From Pseudomonadota bacterium (GTDB lineage: Bacteria; Pseudomonadota; Alphaproteobacteria; Rhizobiales; Rhizobiaceae): 64,000 bases of DNA. Where the stretch lies: NCBI GenBank assembly GCA_023451735.1, contig JAEXYH010000020.1, forward strand, positions 115,571-179,570. The letters run 5' to 3'. Position 1 is the first letter of the stretch. Every line of letters starts with the position of its first letter. Below the pieces are notes generated by a model. It had not been told where the DNA came from, ran no database searches, and saw nothing but the letters and a program-made list of their open reading frames with translations. The position numbers and the translations under genes are program-made. Below are positions 36,287 to 45,251 of the stretch, one piece after another.

Positions 36287-36311
36287 AACCCTCCCCCTTG
36301 TGGGGAGGGTT
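36287..36311. repeat. Short palindrome of a second repeat type
   Basis: AACCCTCCCC and GGGGAGGGTT are perfect arms around a short loop, and GGAGGGGTCTTCTCTCCCC follows. This sequence style is another common rhizobial intergenic repeat. It is downstream of the aldo-keto reductase gene and could attenuate transcription into GH43. Confidence 0.55.
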
Positions 36312-36359
36312 AGGAGGGGTCTTCTCTCCCCAACAGTGAGAGCAAAAAACCATGTGAAA

Positions 36360-37421
36360 CTACTTATTCCGCGCCGGCCCTTCCCGTTCGGCCGAGGCCG
36401 CCCAGATGTTGATGTCCGCTTCTCTGGCGAACCCGTCGATCTCGGCCAGTTCGTCTGCCGTGAAATCACGCTTCTCCAGCGCCTTGACGCAATCCTCGAC
36501 CTGTTCGGGACGGCTGGCGCCGATGAGGGCGGTAGTGACGCGGTCACCGCGAAGGACCCAGGCGAGCGCCATCTGGGCGAGCGTCTGGCCACGGCGTTCG
36601 GCGATTGCGTTCAGGCCCTTGAGGTTCTCGATGTTCTTGTCGTTGAGGAAGGCGGGACGCAGCGACTTGCCCTGAGCGGCACGGCTGTCTTCCGGTATGC
36701 CGCCGAGATATTTTGACGTCAGCATGCCCTGCGCCAGCGGCGAGAAGACGATCGAGCCGACGCCCAGATCTTCGAGCGTATCGAGCAGGCCGTCTTCCTC
36801 GACCCAGCGGTTGATCATCGAATAGCTCGGCTGGTGGATGAGGACCGGCGTGCCCATCTGCTTCAAGATTTCGACGGCTTCGCGGGTGCGCTTGGAATTG
36901 TAGGAGGAGAGGCCGACATAGAGCGCCCTGCCCGAGCGGACGATATGATCGAGCGCGCCGCAGGTTTCTTCGAGCGGCGTATCCGGGTCAAAGCGGTGCG
37001 AATAGAAGATGTCGACGTAATCCAGCCCCATGCGCTTCAGGCTCTGGTCGCAGGAAGCGATCAGGTATTTGCGGCTGCCCCATTCGCCATAAGGTCCCGG
37101 CCACATGTTGTAGCCGGCTTTCGACGAGACGATCAGTTCGTCGCGAAGCCCGCGAAATTCCTCACGCAGGATCTGGCCGAAAGCAAGTTCGGCCGAGCCG
37201 GGCTTCGGGCCGTAATTGTTGGCGAGGTCGAAATGGGTGATGCCGAGGTCGAATGCCTTTTTGCAGATATCGACCTTGCGCTGGTGCGGCGTGTCGTCAC
37301 CGAAATTGTGCCAGAGGCCGAGCGAAATTGCCGGCAGCTTGAGGCCGGATTTGCCGCAGCGATTATAGGTCATGTTTTCGTAGCGGTTTTCCGCCGGGAG
37401 CCAAGATGTGCCCGTGGCCAT
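36360..37421 (-). CDS. Aldo/keto reductase (YghZ / L-glyceraldehyde-3-phosphate reductase type)
   Basis: 353 residues from the ATG at 37421, which has GGAGGA about 8 bases upstream. The AKR barrel shows GITHFDLANNYG (catalytic Asp/Tyr), VSSKAGYNMWPGPYGEWGS (catalytic Lys), YSHRFDP (His) and NADPH-binding GASRPEQVEDCV near the end. YGPKPGSAE and MWPGPYG are typical of the YghZ/MgrA subgroup. In this locus it probably reduces or detoxifies a sugar-derived aldehyde or ketone. The gene lies 67 bases downstream of the Gfo/Idh oxidoreductase gene. Confidence 0.92.
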   Translation of the reverse strand: MATGTSWLPAENRYENMTYNRCGKSGLKLPAISLGLWHNFGDDTPHQRKVDICKKAFDLGITHFDLANNYGPKPGSAELAFGQILREEFRGLRDELIVSSKAGYNMWPGPYGEWGSRKYLIASCDQSLKRMGLDYVDIFYSHRFDPDTPLEETCGALDHIVRSGRALYVGLSSYNSKRTREAVEILKQMGTPVLIHQPSYSMINRWVEEDGLLDTLEDLGVGSIVFSPLAQGMLTSKYLGGIPEDSRAAQGKSLRPAFLNDKNIENLKGLNAIAERRGQTLAQMALAWVLRGDRVTTALIGASRPEQVEDCVKALEKRDFTADELAEIDGFAREADINIWAASAEREGPARNK

Positions 37422-37488
37422 ATGAAAAGTCCTCCAAATGAAACCGGCGCCGAACCTCATTTCCGGCGCCGGCTGCAGTTGTAACGGC

Positions 37489-38622
37489 TCAGGCGAGAAG
37501 CGCCAGTGCCTCGTCTATGCCAAGTGCCGCAGGTTTGGTGCAGGTCGTGGTAGTGGCGACGAAATTACCCTCGGCTCCGGATTTGAGGATCGAGGTCATG
37601 ACGTCGACGCCATGCAGCGCGCGGTCGATCGAGCAACGGATATCGCGGCCTTCGATCAGTGCCATGGCCATATCGGCAAGGCCTGCCGTGCGGTAATTGG
37701 CGCGCGGGCCGTTCGGATGTTCCTGATTGGCCTTGCCGAACGGGTGATCCCAGTCCTTCAGGGGCGTAATATCCTTGTCGCGACCGCTCGCCTCGACCAC
37801 ACCGCCGAAGAAGTTCGGGTCCGGCACATAGATCGACCCTTCGGTGCCGTAGAGTTCCATATTGGCGTGGCGGTGGGACCAGACATCCCAGCTGGCTGAG
37901 AGTGTGATGGTGGCGCCATCGACAAATTCCAGAAGCGCGTGGATATTGGTCGGCGTCTCGACGGGGATGATCGTGCCTTTCAGCGGCTCGCTGGTGACGG
38001 TACGGGTCGGGTTCGCCATGGTAGTCAATGCCGCGACACGCTTTACCGGGCCGAGGAAGTTGATCAGGTTAGCGATGTAATAAGGGCCGAGATCGAGGAT
38101 CGGGCCGCCGCCATTTAGGAAGAAGAAACCCGGATTTGGGTGCCACATTTCCATGCCGGGGCTCATCACGTGGCAGGTGCCCGAGGTGATGCGCCCTACT
38201 CCGCCTTCGTCGATATAGGCACGGGCAAGCTGGTGTGCGCCGCCTAGAAAAGTATCGGGGGCGCAACCGATGGCGAGTCCTTTTTCCCGGCCGAGCGCCT
38301 GCAGTTCCTTGCCCTGATCCAGCGTCACCGTCAGCGGCTTTTCGGAATAGACATGTTTGCCGGCCTGAAGGATCGCCTTGGAGACCGCAAAATGCGCGTA
38401 GGGGATCGTCAGGTTGACGATCACGTCGAGTTCGTCATTGGCAAGCAGGTCTTCGACCGTCTGCGCCTTGACGCCGTATTCCTTCGCTTTTGCCTCGGCA
38501 GCTGCGGGATTGATATCAGCGCAAGCCAAAACCCTGATGCCCTTGAACAGCGGTGACAGCGCAAAGTAGGTGGTGGAAATGTTGCCGCATCCCAGGATGC
38601 CGACGCCAAGTTCCTTGGTCAT
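37489..38622 (-). CDS. Gfo/Idh/MocA family oxidoreductase
   Basis: 377 residues. A Rossmann NAD(P) motif at the start (VGILGCGNISTTYF) is followed by YSEKPLTVTLDQGKEL with the conserved Glu-Lys-Pro, and the C-terminal alpha/beta domain (GGGPILDLGPYYIANLINFLGPVKRVAAL) with the Asp/His-type catalytic region. CGGAG is 8 bases upstream of the ATG. The family oxidises or reduces sugar ring hydroxyls. It lies directly downstream of a sugar isomerase/epimerase-like gene in a glycoside hydrolase locus. Confidence 0.93.
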   Translation of the reverse strand: MTKELGVGILGCGNISTTYFALSPLFKGIRVLACADINPAAAEAKAKEYGVKAQTVEDLLANDELDVIVNLTIPYAHFAVSKAILQAGKHVYSEKPLTVTLDQGKELQALGREKGLAIGCAPDTFLGGAHQLARAYIDEGGVGRITSGTCHVMSPGMEMWHPNPGFFFLNGGGPILDLGPYYIANLINFLGPVKRVAALTTMANPTRTVTSEPLKGTIIPVETPTNIHALLEFVDGATITLSASWDVWSHRHANMELYGTEGSIYVPDPNFFGGVVEASGRDKDITPLKDWDHPFGKANQEHPNGPRANYRTAGLADMAMALIEGRDIRCSIDRALHGVDVMTSILKSGAEGNFVATTTTCTKPAALGIDEALALLA

Positions 38623-38649
38623 TGGGAAACTCCGAATGATTTTTTGGGA

Positions 38650-39414
38650 TCAATAGGTGTTGAAGGCGGCGATGGAGCGGGAGGCCAGCCGTTCGATGTC
38701 CTTGGGGTTGTCGTGCTCCAGAACGTAATATTTCGCCGATGTCTTTGCCTTCAATGCAGAGATCAGGTCCTTCCACGCAACGGTGCCGTGGCCGACATCG
38801 GCCCAGCCGTCCTCATCGGTGTTTTCACCTGCCGGCGCGATGTCCTTGACGTGAACGGCAGTGATTTTTTGGCCATATTTCTCGATCCATTCGAAGGGGT
38901 CGGCACCGCCGCGGATGACCCAGGCGATATCCGCTTCCCAGGTAAGATCGGGACCGCCGTCAAAGATCTGTTCCTGCGGGGTCGAGCCATCCGGGAGTGC
39001 CTTGAACTCGAAATCATGGTTATGCCAGCCGAATGTATAGCCGGCATCCTGATAACGCTTGCCGACTTCGGCGAGGCGTTTGCCGAAGGCGAACCAGCCG
39101 TCGGTATCGGTCGGGCGCTGGTCGGCGACGAGATGCGGGCAATAGATCGCCTCGACACCAAGCGTTTTTGCGATCAGCAGCGCCTGTTCCGGCTCCTTTT
39201 CGAGCAGATCGAGGCCGAAATGGCCTGTCGGCATGGTCAGGCCATTGGCATCGAGTTCGGCGCGCATCGCCTTCAGGCCTGCCTCGTCGAGTGTCGCGTA
39301 AAGCGCGCCATAACCCTCGACATGTTTGTAGCCGTTTTTCGCCACGAGTTTCAGCACGTCGGACAGCGGCGGGAAATTGCGGGCGCTATAAAGCTGGAAA
39401 CCAAAGGTCGTCAT
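38650..39414 (-). CDS. Sugar phosphate isomerase/epimerase (AP endonuclease 2 TIM-barrel family)
   Basis: 254 residues from the ATG at 39414 (AAGGAGGATGAC upstream). TIM barrel of the xylose-isomerase-like/AP_endonuc_2 family: FGFQLYSARNFPPL at the start, GYTFGWHNHDFEFK, WEADIAWVIRGGADP, ITAVHVKDIAP, and YYVLEHDNP, providing the Glu/His/Asp metal ligands. Members isomerise, epimerise or eliminate on keto sugars. It is in operon with GH2 (23-base gap) and the Gfo/Idh gene (27-base gap). Confidence 0.9.
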   Translation of the reverse strand: MTTFGFQLYSARNFPPLSDVLKLVAKNGYKHVEGYGALYATLDEAGLKAMRAELDANGLTMPTGHFGLDLLEKEPEQALLIAKTLGVEAIYCPHLVADQRPTDTDGWFAFGKRLAEVGKRYQDAGYTFGWHNHDFEFKALPDGSTPQEQIFDGGPDLTWEADIAWVIRGGADPFEWIEKYGQKITAVHVKDIAPAGENTDEDGWADVGHGTVAWKDLISALKAKTSAKYYVLEHDNPKDIERLASRSIAAFNTY

Positions 39415-39437
39415 GTCATCCTCCTTGAAATGAAATG

Positions 39438-41882
39438 TCACCCTGCGGACTGGCAGGATTGAAGATCGTAGATACGGAAGCTTGGTGTGTTTTGGGGGCT
39501 TGCCGCCGGCTCGCTAGGGGTAAAGCGAACCAGTCGGTTTTCGCCGGCGGCAAGATCGAAAGCGTTGTCGGAATAACGGCCGGGCGTCTCGCTCTCGATC
39601 AGGACGAAAAGCGCGAGGCCGGCTGATTGGATGAGAATGTCGTAAGCATCATCACCGACTGGAGACAGGGACATTTCAAGGCCTGCAGGCAGAAGCTCCA
39701 GAACCTTGTAGCTCTGCATGACATGATGCCCCTCGCCGCCTGATCCATTCGAGGCAGTGAAACTCCACGCGAGAAGACTGTCGCTCGGGATGGTGTCGGC
39801 CGAGATGGTCAGTGCTGTGACAGCCGCGTCTGGCGAGCAGACAACATCGACGCTTTGCAGCGAACGGCGCGTTCCATCGAGAGCCAGGGTCGAGACGCTG
39901 AGTGTGACCGTGACGTCCTCGAGCGTGTCGTTGACCAGCGAAAAACGGATTTCCTTACCGTCTTGCGACGGGATGGCGGCAACCGTGACAGGTTGGAAGA
40001 AGCGGCGGGTCATGTAGTGCAGCACTTTCCAGCTGCCGCCGTAATCGAGGCTTGCCCAGGACGCGACCGGCCAGGTGTCGTTGAGCTGCCAGTAGAGAGC
40101 GCCCATGCAATGCGGCTTGAGCGACCGCCAGTAATCGACCGCCGTCTTGATCGCAATCCCCTGCTGGACCTGACTGAGATAGACGAAGTTGGCGAAATCG
40201 CCCGGGAAGCGGAAATTGCGGAACATGGTAGCGGCGATGCGCTCGTTGCCGCCAACGTTGCGCTGATGATGTTCCATGACCGGAGACGCGATATTGAGGT
40301 CCTTCTCCTCTGCGTAGGTTTGGATCACCGGCAGCGATGTGTAGGACTGGAAGCCGAATTCGGAGCAGAAGCGCGGTTTGACATCGCGATAATGTTCAAA
40401 CGGCTTGTTCTCGTGCCAGACGGACCAGAAATGCATGTCGCCGGAACCATCCGCATGCCAGGCATCACCGTAATCGAGATAACCGGAAGCAGGGCTCGAC
40501 GGCCACCAGATCGCCTGAGGCACGGCCTTTTTCATCGCCCGCTCGATCGTGTGGTTCAGGCGGTCATAGGAAACGAGGTAGCGGTCTCGGTTGGTGCGGG
40601 TTTCCTCGTACCAGAGGAGCGCGCCGACAAGCTCGTTATCGCCGCACCATAGGACGATCGAGGGATGGGAGATCAGGCGTTTCGTCTGGTATTCGACCTC
40701 GTGCTCGACATTTTCGAGGAAGTCGGGGGTCGAGGGATAGATGTTGCAGGCGAACTGAAAGTCCTGCCAGACCATCACGCCGAGCCGGTCGCAGGTGTCG
40801 TAGAAATGCTCATCCTCGTAAAAGCCGCCGCCCCAGATGCGGATCATGTTCATGTTGGCATCGACGGCGGAGTGCAGCAGGTCCTCAGTCTTCTCCGCGC
40901 TGGTGAGCGAGAAGAGCGCGTCGGCGGGGATCCAGTTGGCGCCGCGGCAGAAGATCTCCCGTCCGTTGATGCGGAAGGCGAAGCGACTGCCGGCCTCGTC
41001 CTTGTCGGTCAGCAGTTCGACGGTGCGCAAGCCGATCTGTTTTGTGATCGTTTCGGTCGGCGTATCGACGGTGAGCGGATAAAGCGCCTGCTCGCCGCTG
41101 CCGGCCGGCCACCAGAGTTTCGGGTTTTCGACATGGAAGACATGCTGGACCGTGTTTTCGCCGGGCCGCATACCGCAATCGAGGCGAAGACGATCTTCGC
41201 CGAGTCCGAGATGGATTGGGATCACGCCATGGACATCGGCGTGAAAGGACAGGGTGACATGAAGATCGACGGATCCGTCGTCATGATGTCTCTGTTCGGT
41301 AACGACATGTTCAATGCGAGCGGTATCCAGGCGCTTCAGGGCGATCTCGCCGTAGAGGCCAAGTGGGGCGATCGCGAGGTTCCAGTCCCAGCCGAAATGG
41401 CATTGCGGCTTGCGCAGCATGTTGCCGTCGGGGATCGGGCAGTTCTTCGAGAACGGGAGGTAGAAAGGTTGCTTGGTCTGACGCTCGGCCCCCGCCTTGA
41501 TGCTGGAATGGAAAAGAATGCGGATCGTGTTTTCACCTGACTTCAGTGCCTGCGAGACATCCGGGCGGTAGCGACGGAAGCAGTTGTCGGCGGAAAGCAC
41601 GGGCACGTCGTTGACGAAGACGATCGCCACCGTATCGAGATATGTAATATCGAGATACCAGGAGCCGTCGGGGTCATCGAGGTTGAAGCTCCGCTCGATC
41701 TGCCATTCCTGATGGGCGACCCATTGGACGTCGTTTTCGTTGCGGCCGAGATAGGGATCCGGGATGATGCCGGCGGTTTTCAGCGCGGTGTGGATGTCGC
41801 CGGGGATGGGGATTGTGGTGGCATGGGCGCTGTCGGTAGATGAGAGGCGCCAGTGGCCGGAGAGCGGGATGACGGTGGTCAT
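39438..41882 (-). CDS. Glycoside hydrolase family 2 beta-mannosidase
   Basis: 814 residues with the GH2 order: sugar-binding jelly roll (LSGHWRLSSTDS ... GSWYLDITYLDTVAIVFVNDVPV), immunoglobulin-like domain, then TIM barrel. The acid/base Glu is in HPSIVLWCGDNELVG and the nucleophile Glu in FCSEFGFQSYTSLP; both fit beta-mannosidases rather than beta-galactosidases. No signal peptide, so it cleaves imported beta-mannosides in the cytoplasm. The start has no strong ribosome site. Repeats lie immediately upstream. Confidence 0.93.
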   Translation of the reverse strand: MTTVIPLSGHWRLSSTDSAHATTIPIPGDIHTALKTAGIIPDPYLGRNENDVQWVAHQEWQIERSFNLDDPDGSWYLDITYLDTVAIVFVNDVPVLSADNCFRRYRPDVSQALKSGENTIRILFHSSIKAGAERQTKQPFYLPFSKNCPIPDGNMLRKPQCHFGWDWNLAIAPLGLYGEIALKRLDTARIEHVVTEQRHHDDGSVDLHVTLSFHADVHGVIPIHLGLGEDRLRLDCGMRPGENTVQHVFHVENPKLWWPAGSGEQALYPLTVDTPTETITKQIGLRTVELLTDKDEAGSRFAFRINGREIFCRGANWIPADALFSLTSAEKTEDLLHSAVDANMNMIRIWGGGFYEDEHFYDTCDRLGVMVWQDFQFACNIYPSTPDFLENVEHEVEYQTKRLISHPSIVLWCGDNELVGALLWYEETRTNRDRYLVSYDRLNHTIERAMKKAVPQAIWWPSSPASGYLDYGDAWHADGSGDMHFWSVWHENKPFEHYRDVKPRFCSEFGFQSYTSLPVIQTYAEEKDLNIASPVMEHHQRNVGGNERIAATMFRNFRFPGDFANFVYLSQVQQGIAIKTAVDYWRSLKPHCMGALYWQLNDTWPVASWASLDYGGSWKVLHYMTRRFFQPVTVAAIPSQDGKEIRFSLVNDTLEDVTVTLSVSTLALDGTRRSLQSVDVVCSPDAAVTALTISADTIPSDSLLAWSFTASNGSGGEGHHVMQSYKVLELLPAGLEMSLSPVGDDAYDILIQSAGLALFVLIESETPGRYSDNAFDLAAGENRLVRFTPSEPAASPQNTPSFRIYDLQSCQSAG

Positions 41883-41919
41883 TGGTGCCTCCCAGAAAGG
41901 TCACCATTTGCGGCACCAA

Positions 41920-41974
41920 GCCCCTCTCTGGCCTGCTGGCCATTCCCCCCACAAGGGGGGAGATCAGCTGGGCT
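41920..41974 (-). repeat. Rhizobial palindromic repeat, copy upstream of GH2
   Basis: CCCCTCTCTGGCCTGCTGGCC on one side and CCCCCCACAAGGGGGGAGATC on the other form the same unit as the uvrB copy, in reverse orientation. With the copy at 42091 it makes an inverted pair 115 bases apart. Confidence 0.75.
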
Positions 41975-42090
41975 CACCGGCCTGCCCCAATCTTCATCGA
42001 AGTGCATCTGAACAGTATGGGTGAACGTCTTCATCTGGCTCTGCAGGGATGAACCAGATGCCCGTGGCAAAGGTCGCGGCTCTTGTGATC

Positions 42091-42132
42091 GTCCCCCTTG
42101 TGGGGGAGATGGCCGGCAGGCCAGAGGGGGAT
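42091..42132 (+). repeat. Rhizobial palindromic repeat, copy downstream of the ABC ATPase gene
   Basis: GTCCCCCTTGTGGGGGAGATG, then GCCGGCAGGCCAGAGGGGG. It matches the uvrB copy at all but a few positions and has the same orientation. Confidence 0.78.
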
Positions 42133-42156
42133 GAAACGAGGGACGCAATACGGCCA

Positions 42157-43257
42157 TCAGATCCTGTCCTCTGTCTCAGCATCAAACAGCGAGGCCATGG
42201 TCATGTCGAAGCCCAGGCGGACCTTTGCGCCGACGGCGTAGCGGCGGGCGCCGCCGATGCGGACGGAGATCGTGTGGCCGGCAAGTTTCAGCCAGATCAG
42301 GTTGTCGGCGCCCATTGGCTCCTCGATATCGACGACGGCTTCGTGCGGCTCCTCGCCCGCCAGATCGCCGTCGACCTTGATATGTTCGGGGCGGACCCCG
42401 AGTACGACCTTGCGGCCGGGCGTCAGCGTTTCGGCGGTCTCGTAGCCGGCGAGAGAAAAGCTGGTACCGTTGGTTCTGAACACCGTGTGGCCGCCCTCGT
42501 CGGCCAATTCGCCGGTCAGAAAATTCATCGAGGGCGAGCCGATGAAGCCGGCGACAAACTTGTTTTTCGGGCGATTGTAGATGGTGATCGGGTCATCGAG
42601 CTGCTGGATGACCCCGCTCTTCATGATGGCGATACGGTCCGCCAGCGTCAGCGCCTCGATCTGGTCGTGGGTGACGTAGATCATCGTGTTTTTGAGCGAC
42701 TGGTGCAGGCGCTTGATTTCGACACGCAGTTCCGAGCGCAGTTTCGCATCGAGGTTGGAGAGCGGTTCGTCGAAGAGGAAGACATCGACATCGCGCACCA
42801 GAGCGCGGCCGATCGCGACGCGCTGACGCTGGCCGCCGGAAAGCGCTGCGGGCTTGCGCTGCAGCAGCGGTTCGATCTGTAGGATGCCTGCGGCGCGGGC
42901 GATGCGTTTGGCGATCTCGTCCTTGGGCATGCCGGCGACCTTCAGGCCGAAGGACAGGTTCTTTTCGACTGTCATCTGCGGGTAGAGCGCATAGGACTGG
43001 AAGACCATGCCGATGCCGCGGTCCTTGGGTTCTTCCCAGGTGACGTTCCTGTCCTTGATGAAGATCTGGCCGTCGGTCGGTTCCAGCAGACCGGCGATGC
43101 AGTTGAGCAGCGTGGACTTGCCGCAGCCGGAGGAGCCGAGCAGGACGAGGAATTCGCCGTCCTTGATGTCGAGATCGAGGTTCTGGAGGACGGTCACCGC
43201 GCCGAAAGATAGAGACAGGTCACGGATGGAAACGGAATTGGAGAGGTCGGTCATCAA
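42157..43257 (-). CDS. Carbohydrate ABC transporter ATPase (UgpC/MsmX type)
   Basis: 366 residues. Walker A GSSGCGKSTLLN, signature LSGGQRQRVAIGRA, Walker B VFLFDEPLSNLDAKLR, switch His VTHDQIEA, and a C-terminal TOBE/MalK-like domain (VRPEHIKVDG ... DNLIWLKLAGHTISV). This is the ATPase of a CUT1 sugar importer. The upstream permease stop lies 3 bases before its start. Confidence 0.95.
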   Translation of the reverse strand: MMTDLSNSVSIRDLSLSFGAVTVLQNLDLDIKDGEFLVLLGSSGCGKSTLLNCIAGLLEPTDGQIFIKDRNVTWEEPKDRGIGMVFQSYALYPQMTVEKNLSFGLKVAGMPKDEIAKRIARAAGILQIEPLLQRKPAALSGGQRQRVAIGRALVRDVDVFLFDEPLSNLDAKLRSELRVEIKRLHQSLKNTMIYVTHDQIEALTLADRIAIMKSGVIQQLDDPITIYNRPKNKFVAGFIGSPSMNFLTGELADEGGHTVFRTNGTSFSLAGYETAETLTPGRKVVLGVRPEHIKVDGDLAGEEPHEAVVDIEEPMGADNLIWLKLAGHTISVRIGGARRYAVGAKVRLGFDMTMASLFDAETEDRI

Positions 43258-43260
43258 GGC

Positions 43261-44217
43261 TTACCCCTTTACTGCGCCGGCGGCGATGCCGCGAACGAAC
43301 AGCCGGCCGGAAACGAAATAGACGATGAGCGGAACAGCGCCGGTGAGCAGCGTCGCCGCCATGTTGACGTTGTATTCCTTCACCCCCTGGACGGAGTTGA
43401 CGATGTTGTTGAGCTGAACGGTCATCGGATAGGTATCCGGCCTCGTGAAGACGACACCGAAGAGAAAGTCGTTCCAGATGCCGGTGACCTGGATGATGAT
43501 CGCGACGACGAAGATCGGCAGCGACATGGGCAGCATGATCCGGCCGTAGATCTGCCAGAAGCCGGCGCCATCGATACGTGCCGCCTTGAACAATTCCTCC
43601 GGCAGGCCGGCGAAATAATTGCGGAAGAGCAGCGTCAGGATCGGCATGCCAAAGATCGTGTGGACGATGATAAGTCCGGTCAGCGAGCCGTAGATGCCGA
43701 TCTCGCGCAGGATGATGACGAGGGGGTAGATCATCACCTGATAGGGAATGAAGGCGCCGATGATGAGGACGGAGAAGAACAGTTCCGAGCCCTTGAAGCG
43801 CCAGTTGGCAAGCGCATAACCGCTGACAGAGGCGACCGCGATCGAGACGATGACCGAGGGGACGAGGATGCGTACCGAGTTCCAGAAACCGCGGGAGAGA
43901 CCATCGCAGTTCAAGCCCGTGCAGGCTTCGGCCCAGGCCTTTACCCAGGGTTCGAAAGTGATTTCCACCGGCGGCGAGAAGATGTTGCCAAGGCGAACCT
44001 CCGGCATACCCTTCAGCGAGGTCACCACCATCACGTAGAGCGGCAGGAGGTAATAAAGCGCTGCGAGGCCGAGGATGCCGTAGATCATGACATTGCGGCT
44101 GGAGAGCACTTTCCTAGGCTTCTTGCCCCGTGGTCCAGTCTGATGGCCGGAAGCAAGCTCGGTCCTGACGGCGTCCATTGCGGCGCCGGTCGCATTGAGA
44201 GTGGAGACGTTAGCCAC
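43261..44217 (-). CDS. Carbohydrate ABC transporter permease, CUT1 second subunit (MalG-like)
   Basis: 318 residues. Six membrane helices with the EAA-type loop KAARIDGAGFWQIYGRIMLPMSLPI. The start is a GTG at 44217: GGAGGG lies 7 bases upstream and GTGGCTAA overlaps the upstream permease's stop, giving coupling. The longer ATG frame lies inside that gene and is not supported. A long cytoplasmic N-terminal segment of about 45 residues precedes the first helix. Confidence 0.93.
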   Translation of the reverse strand: MANVSTLNATGAAMDAVRTELASGHQTGPRGKKPRKVLSSRNVMIYGILGLAALYYLLPLYVMVVTSLKGMPEVRLGNIFSPPVEITFEPWVKAWAEACTGLNCDGLSRGFWNSVRILVPSVIVSIAVASVSGYALANWRFKGSELFFSVLIIGAFIPYQVMIYPLVIILREIGIYGSLTGLIIVHTIFGMPILTLLFRNYFAGLPEELFKAARIDGAGFWQIYGRIMLPMSLPIFVVAIIIQVTGIWNDFLFGVVFTRPDTYPMTVQLNNIVNSVQGVKEYNVNMAATLLTGAVPLIVYFVSGRLFVRGIAAGAVKG

Positions 44218-45148
44218 GCTTCTTCCCTCCAAATTCGAGATAGGCCCAGGGGATGATGATGATGGCAACGGTAAGCAGCATCATTGTCGAGGCGGCAAAG
44301 CCCTGCCCCAGATTCTGCGCCTGGAACATGTAGTCGTAGACGTATTTTGCCGGCACTTCGGAGGCATTGCCCGGGCCGCCGCTCGTCTGTGCCACGACAA
44401 GATCATAGAGCTTGACGATGCCGCTGCCGATCAGCACCAGCGTGGTGATGAAGACCGGGCGCATCATCGGGATGACGACGAAGAGATAAGTGCGCCACAT
44501 CGGAATGCCGTCGACGCGGGCGGCCTTCCAGATATCCTCGTCGATGCCGCGCAGGCCGGCGAGCATCAGGCACATGACGAGCCCTGTCCCCTGCCAGAGA
44601 CCTGCGATCAGGATGCCGTAGATGACGATATCGGGATTATAAAGCGGGTCGAAGGTAAAGCTTGTCCAGCCAAGCGAACGAACGATGCCCTGAACGCCGA
44701 ATTCCGGATTGAGGATCCACTGCCAGACGAGACCGGTGACGATAAAGGACAGGGCGAATGGATAAAGGAAGATGGTGCGGAAGGCGCTTTCGAAGCGGAT
44801 CTTCTGATCCATCAGCGCGGCCAGAACAAAGCCGACCACCAACGAGAAGATCAAGGACAGGATGCCGTAGACGAGCAGGTTCTGAATGGAAACGATCCAG
44901 CGGGACGAGGCCCAGAGCCGCTCATACTGGTCAAAACCGACGAAACTTGCGCGCGGTAGCAGCCTTGAATTGGTGAAAGAATAGATGACCGTCCAGACCG
45001 TTCCGCCAAAAAACACCACGGCGGCGATGAGGATCATAGGGGTAAGCGCAATCTTGGAATTGAGATTGCGGAACAGCTGGTTGGGTCGACCGGACGATTT
45101 TGGCATCGGCTTGGACGCGCCCGTTTGCGACGGCATGGGATGGGGCAT
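44210..45148 (-). CDS. Carbohydrate ABC transporter permease, CUT1 first subunit (MalF-like)
   Basis: 312 residues, six membrane helices, EAA loop KAARVDGIPMWRTYLFVVIPMMRPV. The N-terminus is polar and Pro-rich before the first helix (MILIAAVVFFGGTVWTVIYSF). It pairs with the next gene, which overlaps it by 8 bases. A structured hairpin separates it from the binding-protein gene. Confidence 0.94.
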   Translation of the reverse strand: MPHPMPSQTGASKPMPKSSGRPNQLFRNLNSKIALTPMILIAAVVFFGGTVWTVIYSFTNSRLLPRASFVGFDQYERLWASSRWIVSIQNLLVYGILSLIFSLVVGFVLAALMDQKIRFESAFRTIFLYPFALSFIVTGLVWQWILNPEFGVQGIVRSLGWTSFTFDPLYNPDIVIYGILIAGLWQGTGLVMCLMLAGLRGIDEDIWKAARVDGIPMWRTYLFVVIPMMRPVFITTLVLIGSGIVKLYDLVVAQTSGGPGNASEVPAKYVYDYMFQAQNLGQGFAASTMMLLTVAIIIIPWAYLEFGGKKRG

Positions 45149-45190
45149 ATTTCCTCCTCGATCGGCATGCGACGGGCGCAGCCTTTCCTT

Positions 45191-45225
45191 CCGGCCCCAC
45201 CCTTCTGCCGAAGGAGCGGGACCGG
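45191..45225 (-). promoter_or_regulatory. Intercistronic hairpin after the binding-protein gene
   Basis: On the minus-strand RNA CCGGUCCCGC pairs with GUGGGGCCGG, continuous over ten positions if two G-U pairs are allowed. An inner CCUUC/GAAGG stem extends it. As DNA on the plus strand those two positions are mismatches, so the structure is specific to the operon transcript. It probably protects or attenuates the mRNA between the binding protein and permease genes. Confidence 0.6.
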
Positions 45226-45251
45226 TGTGGTTCAGGATCGTGATGGAATGA

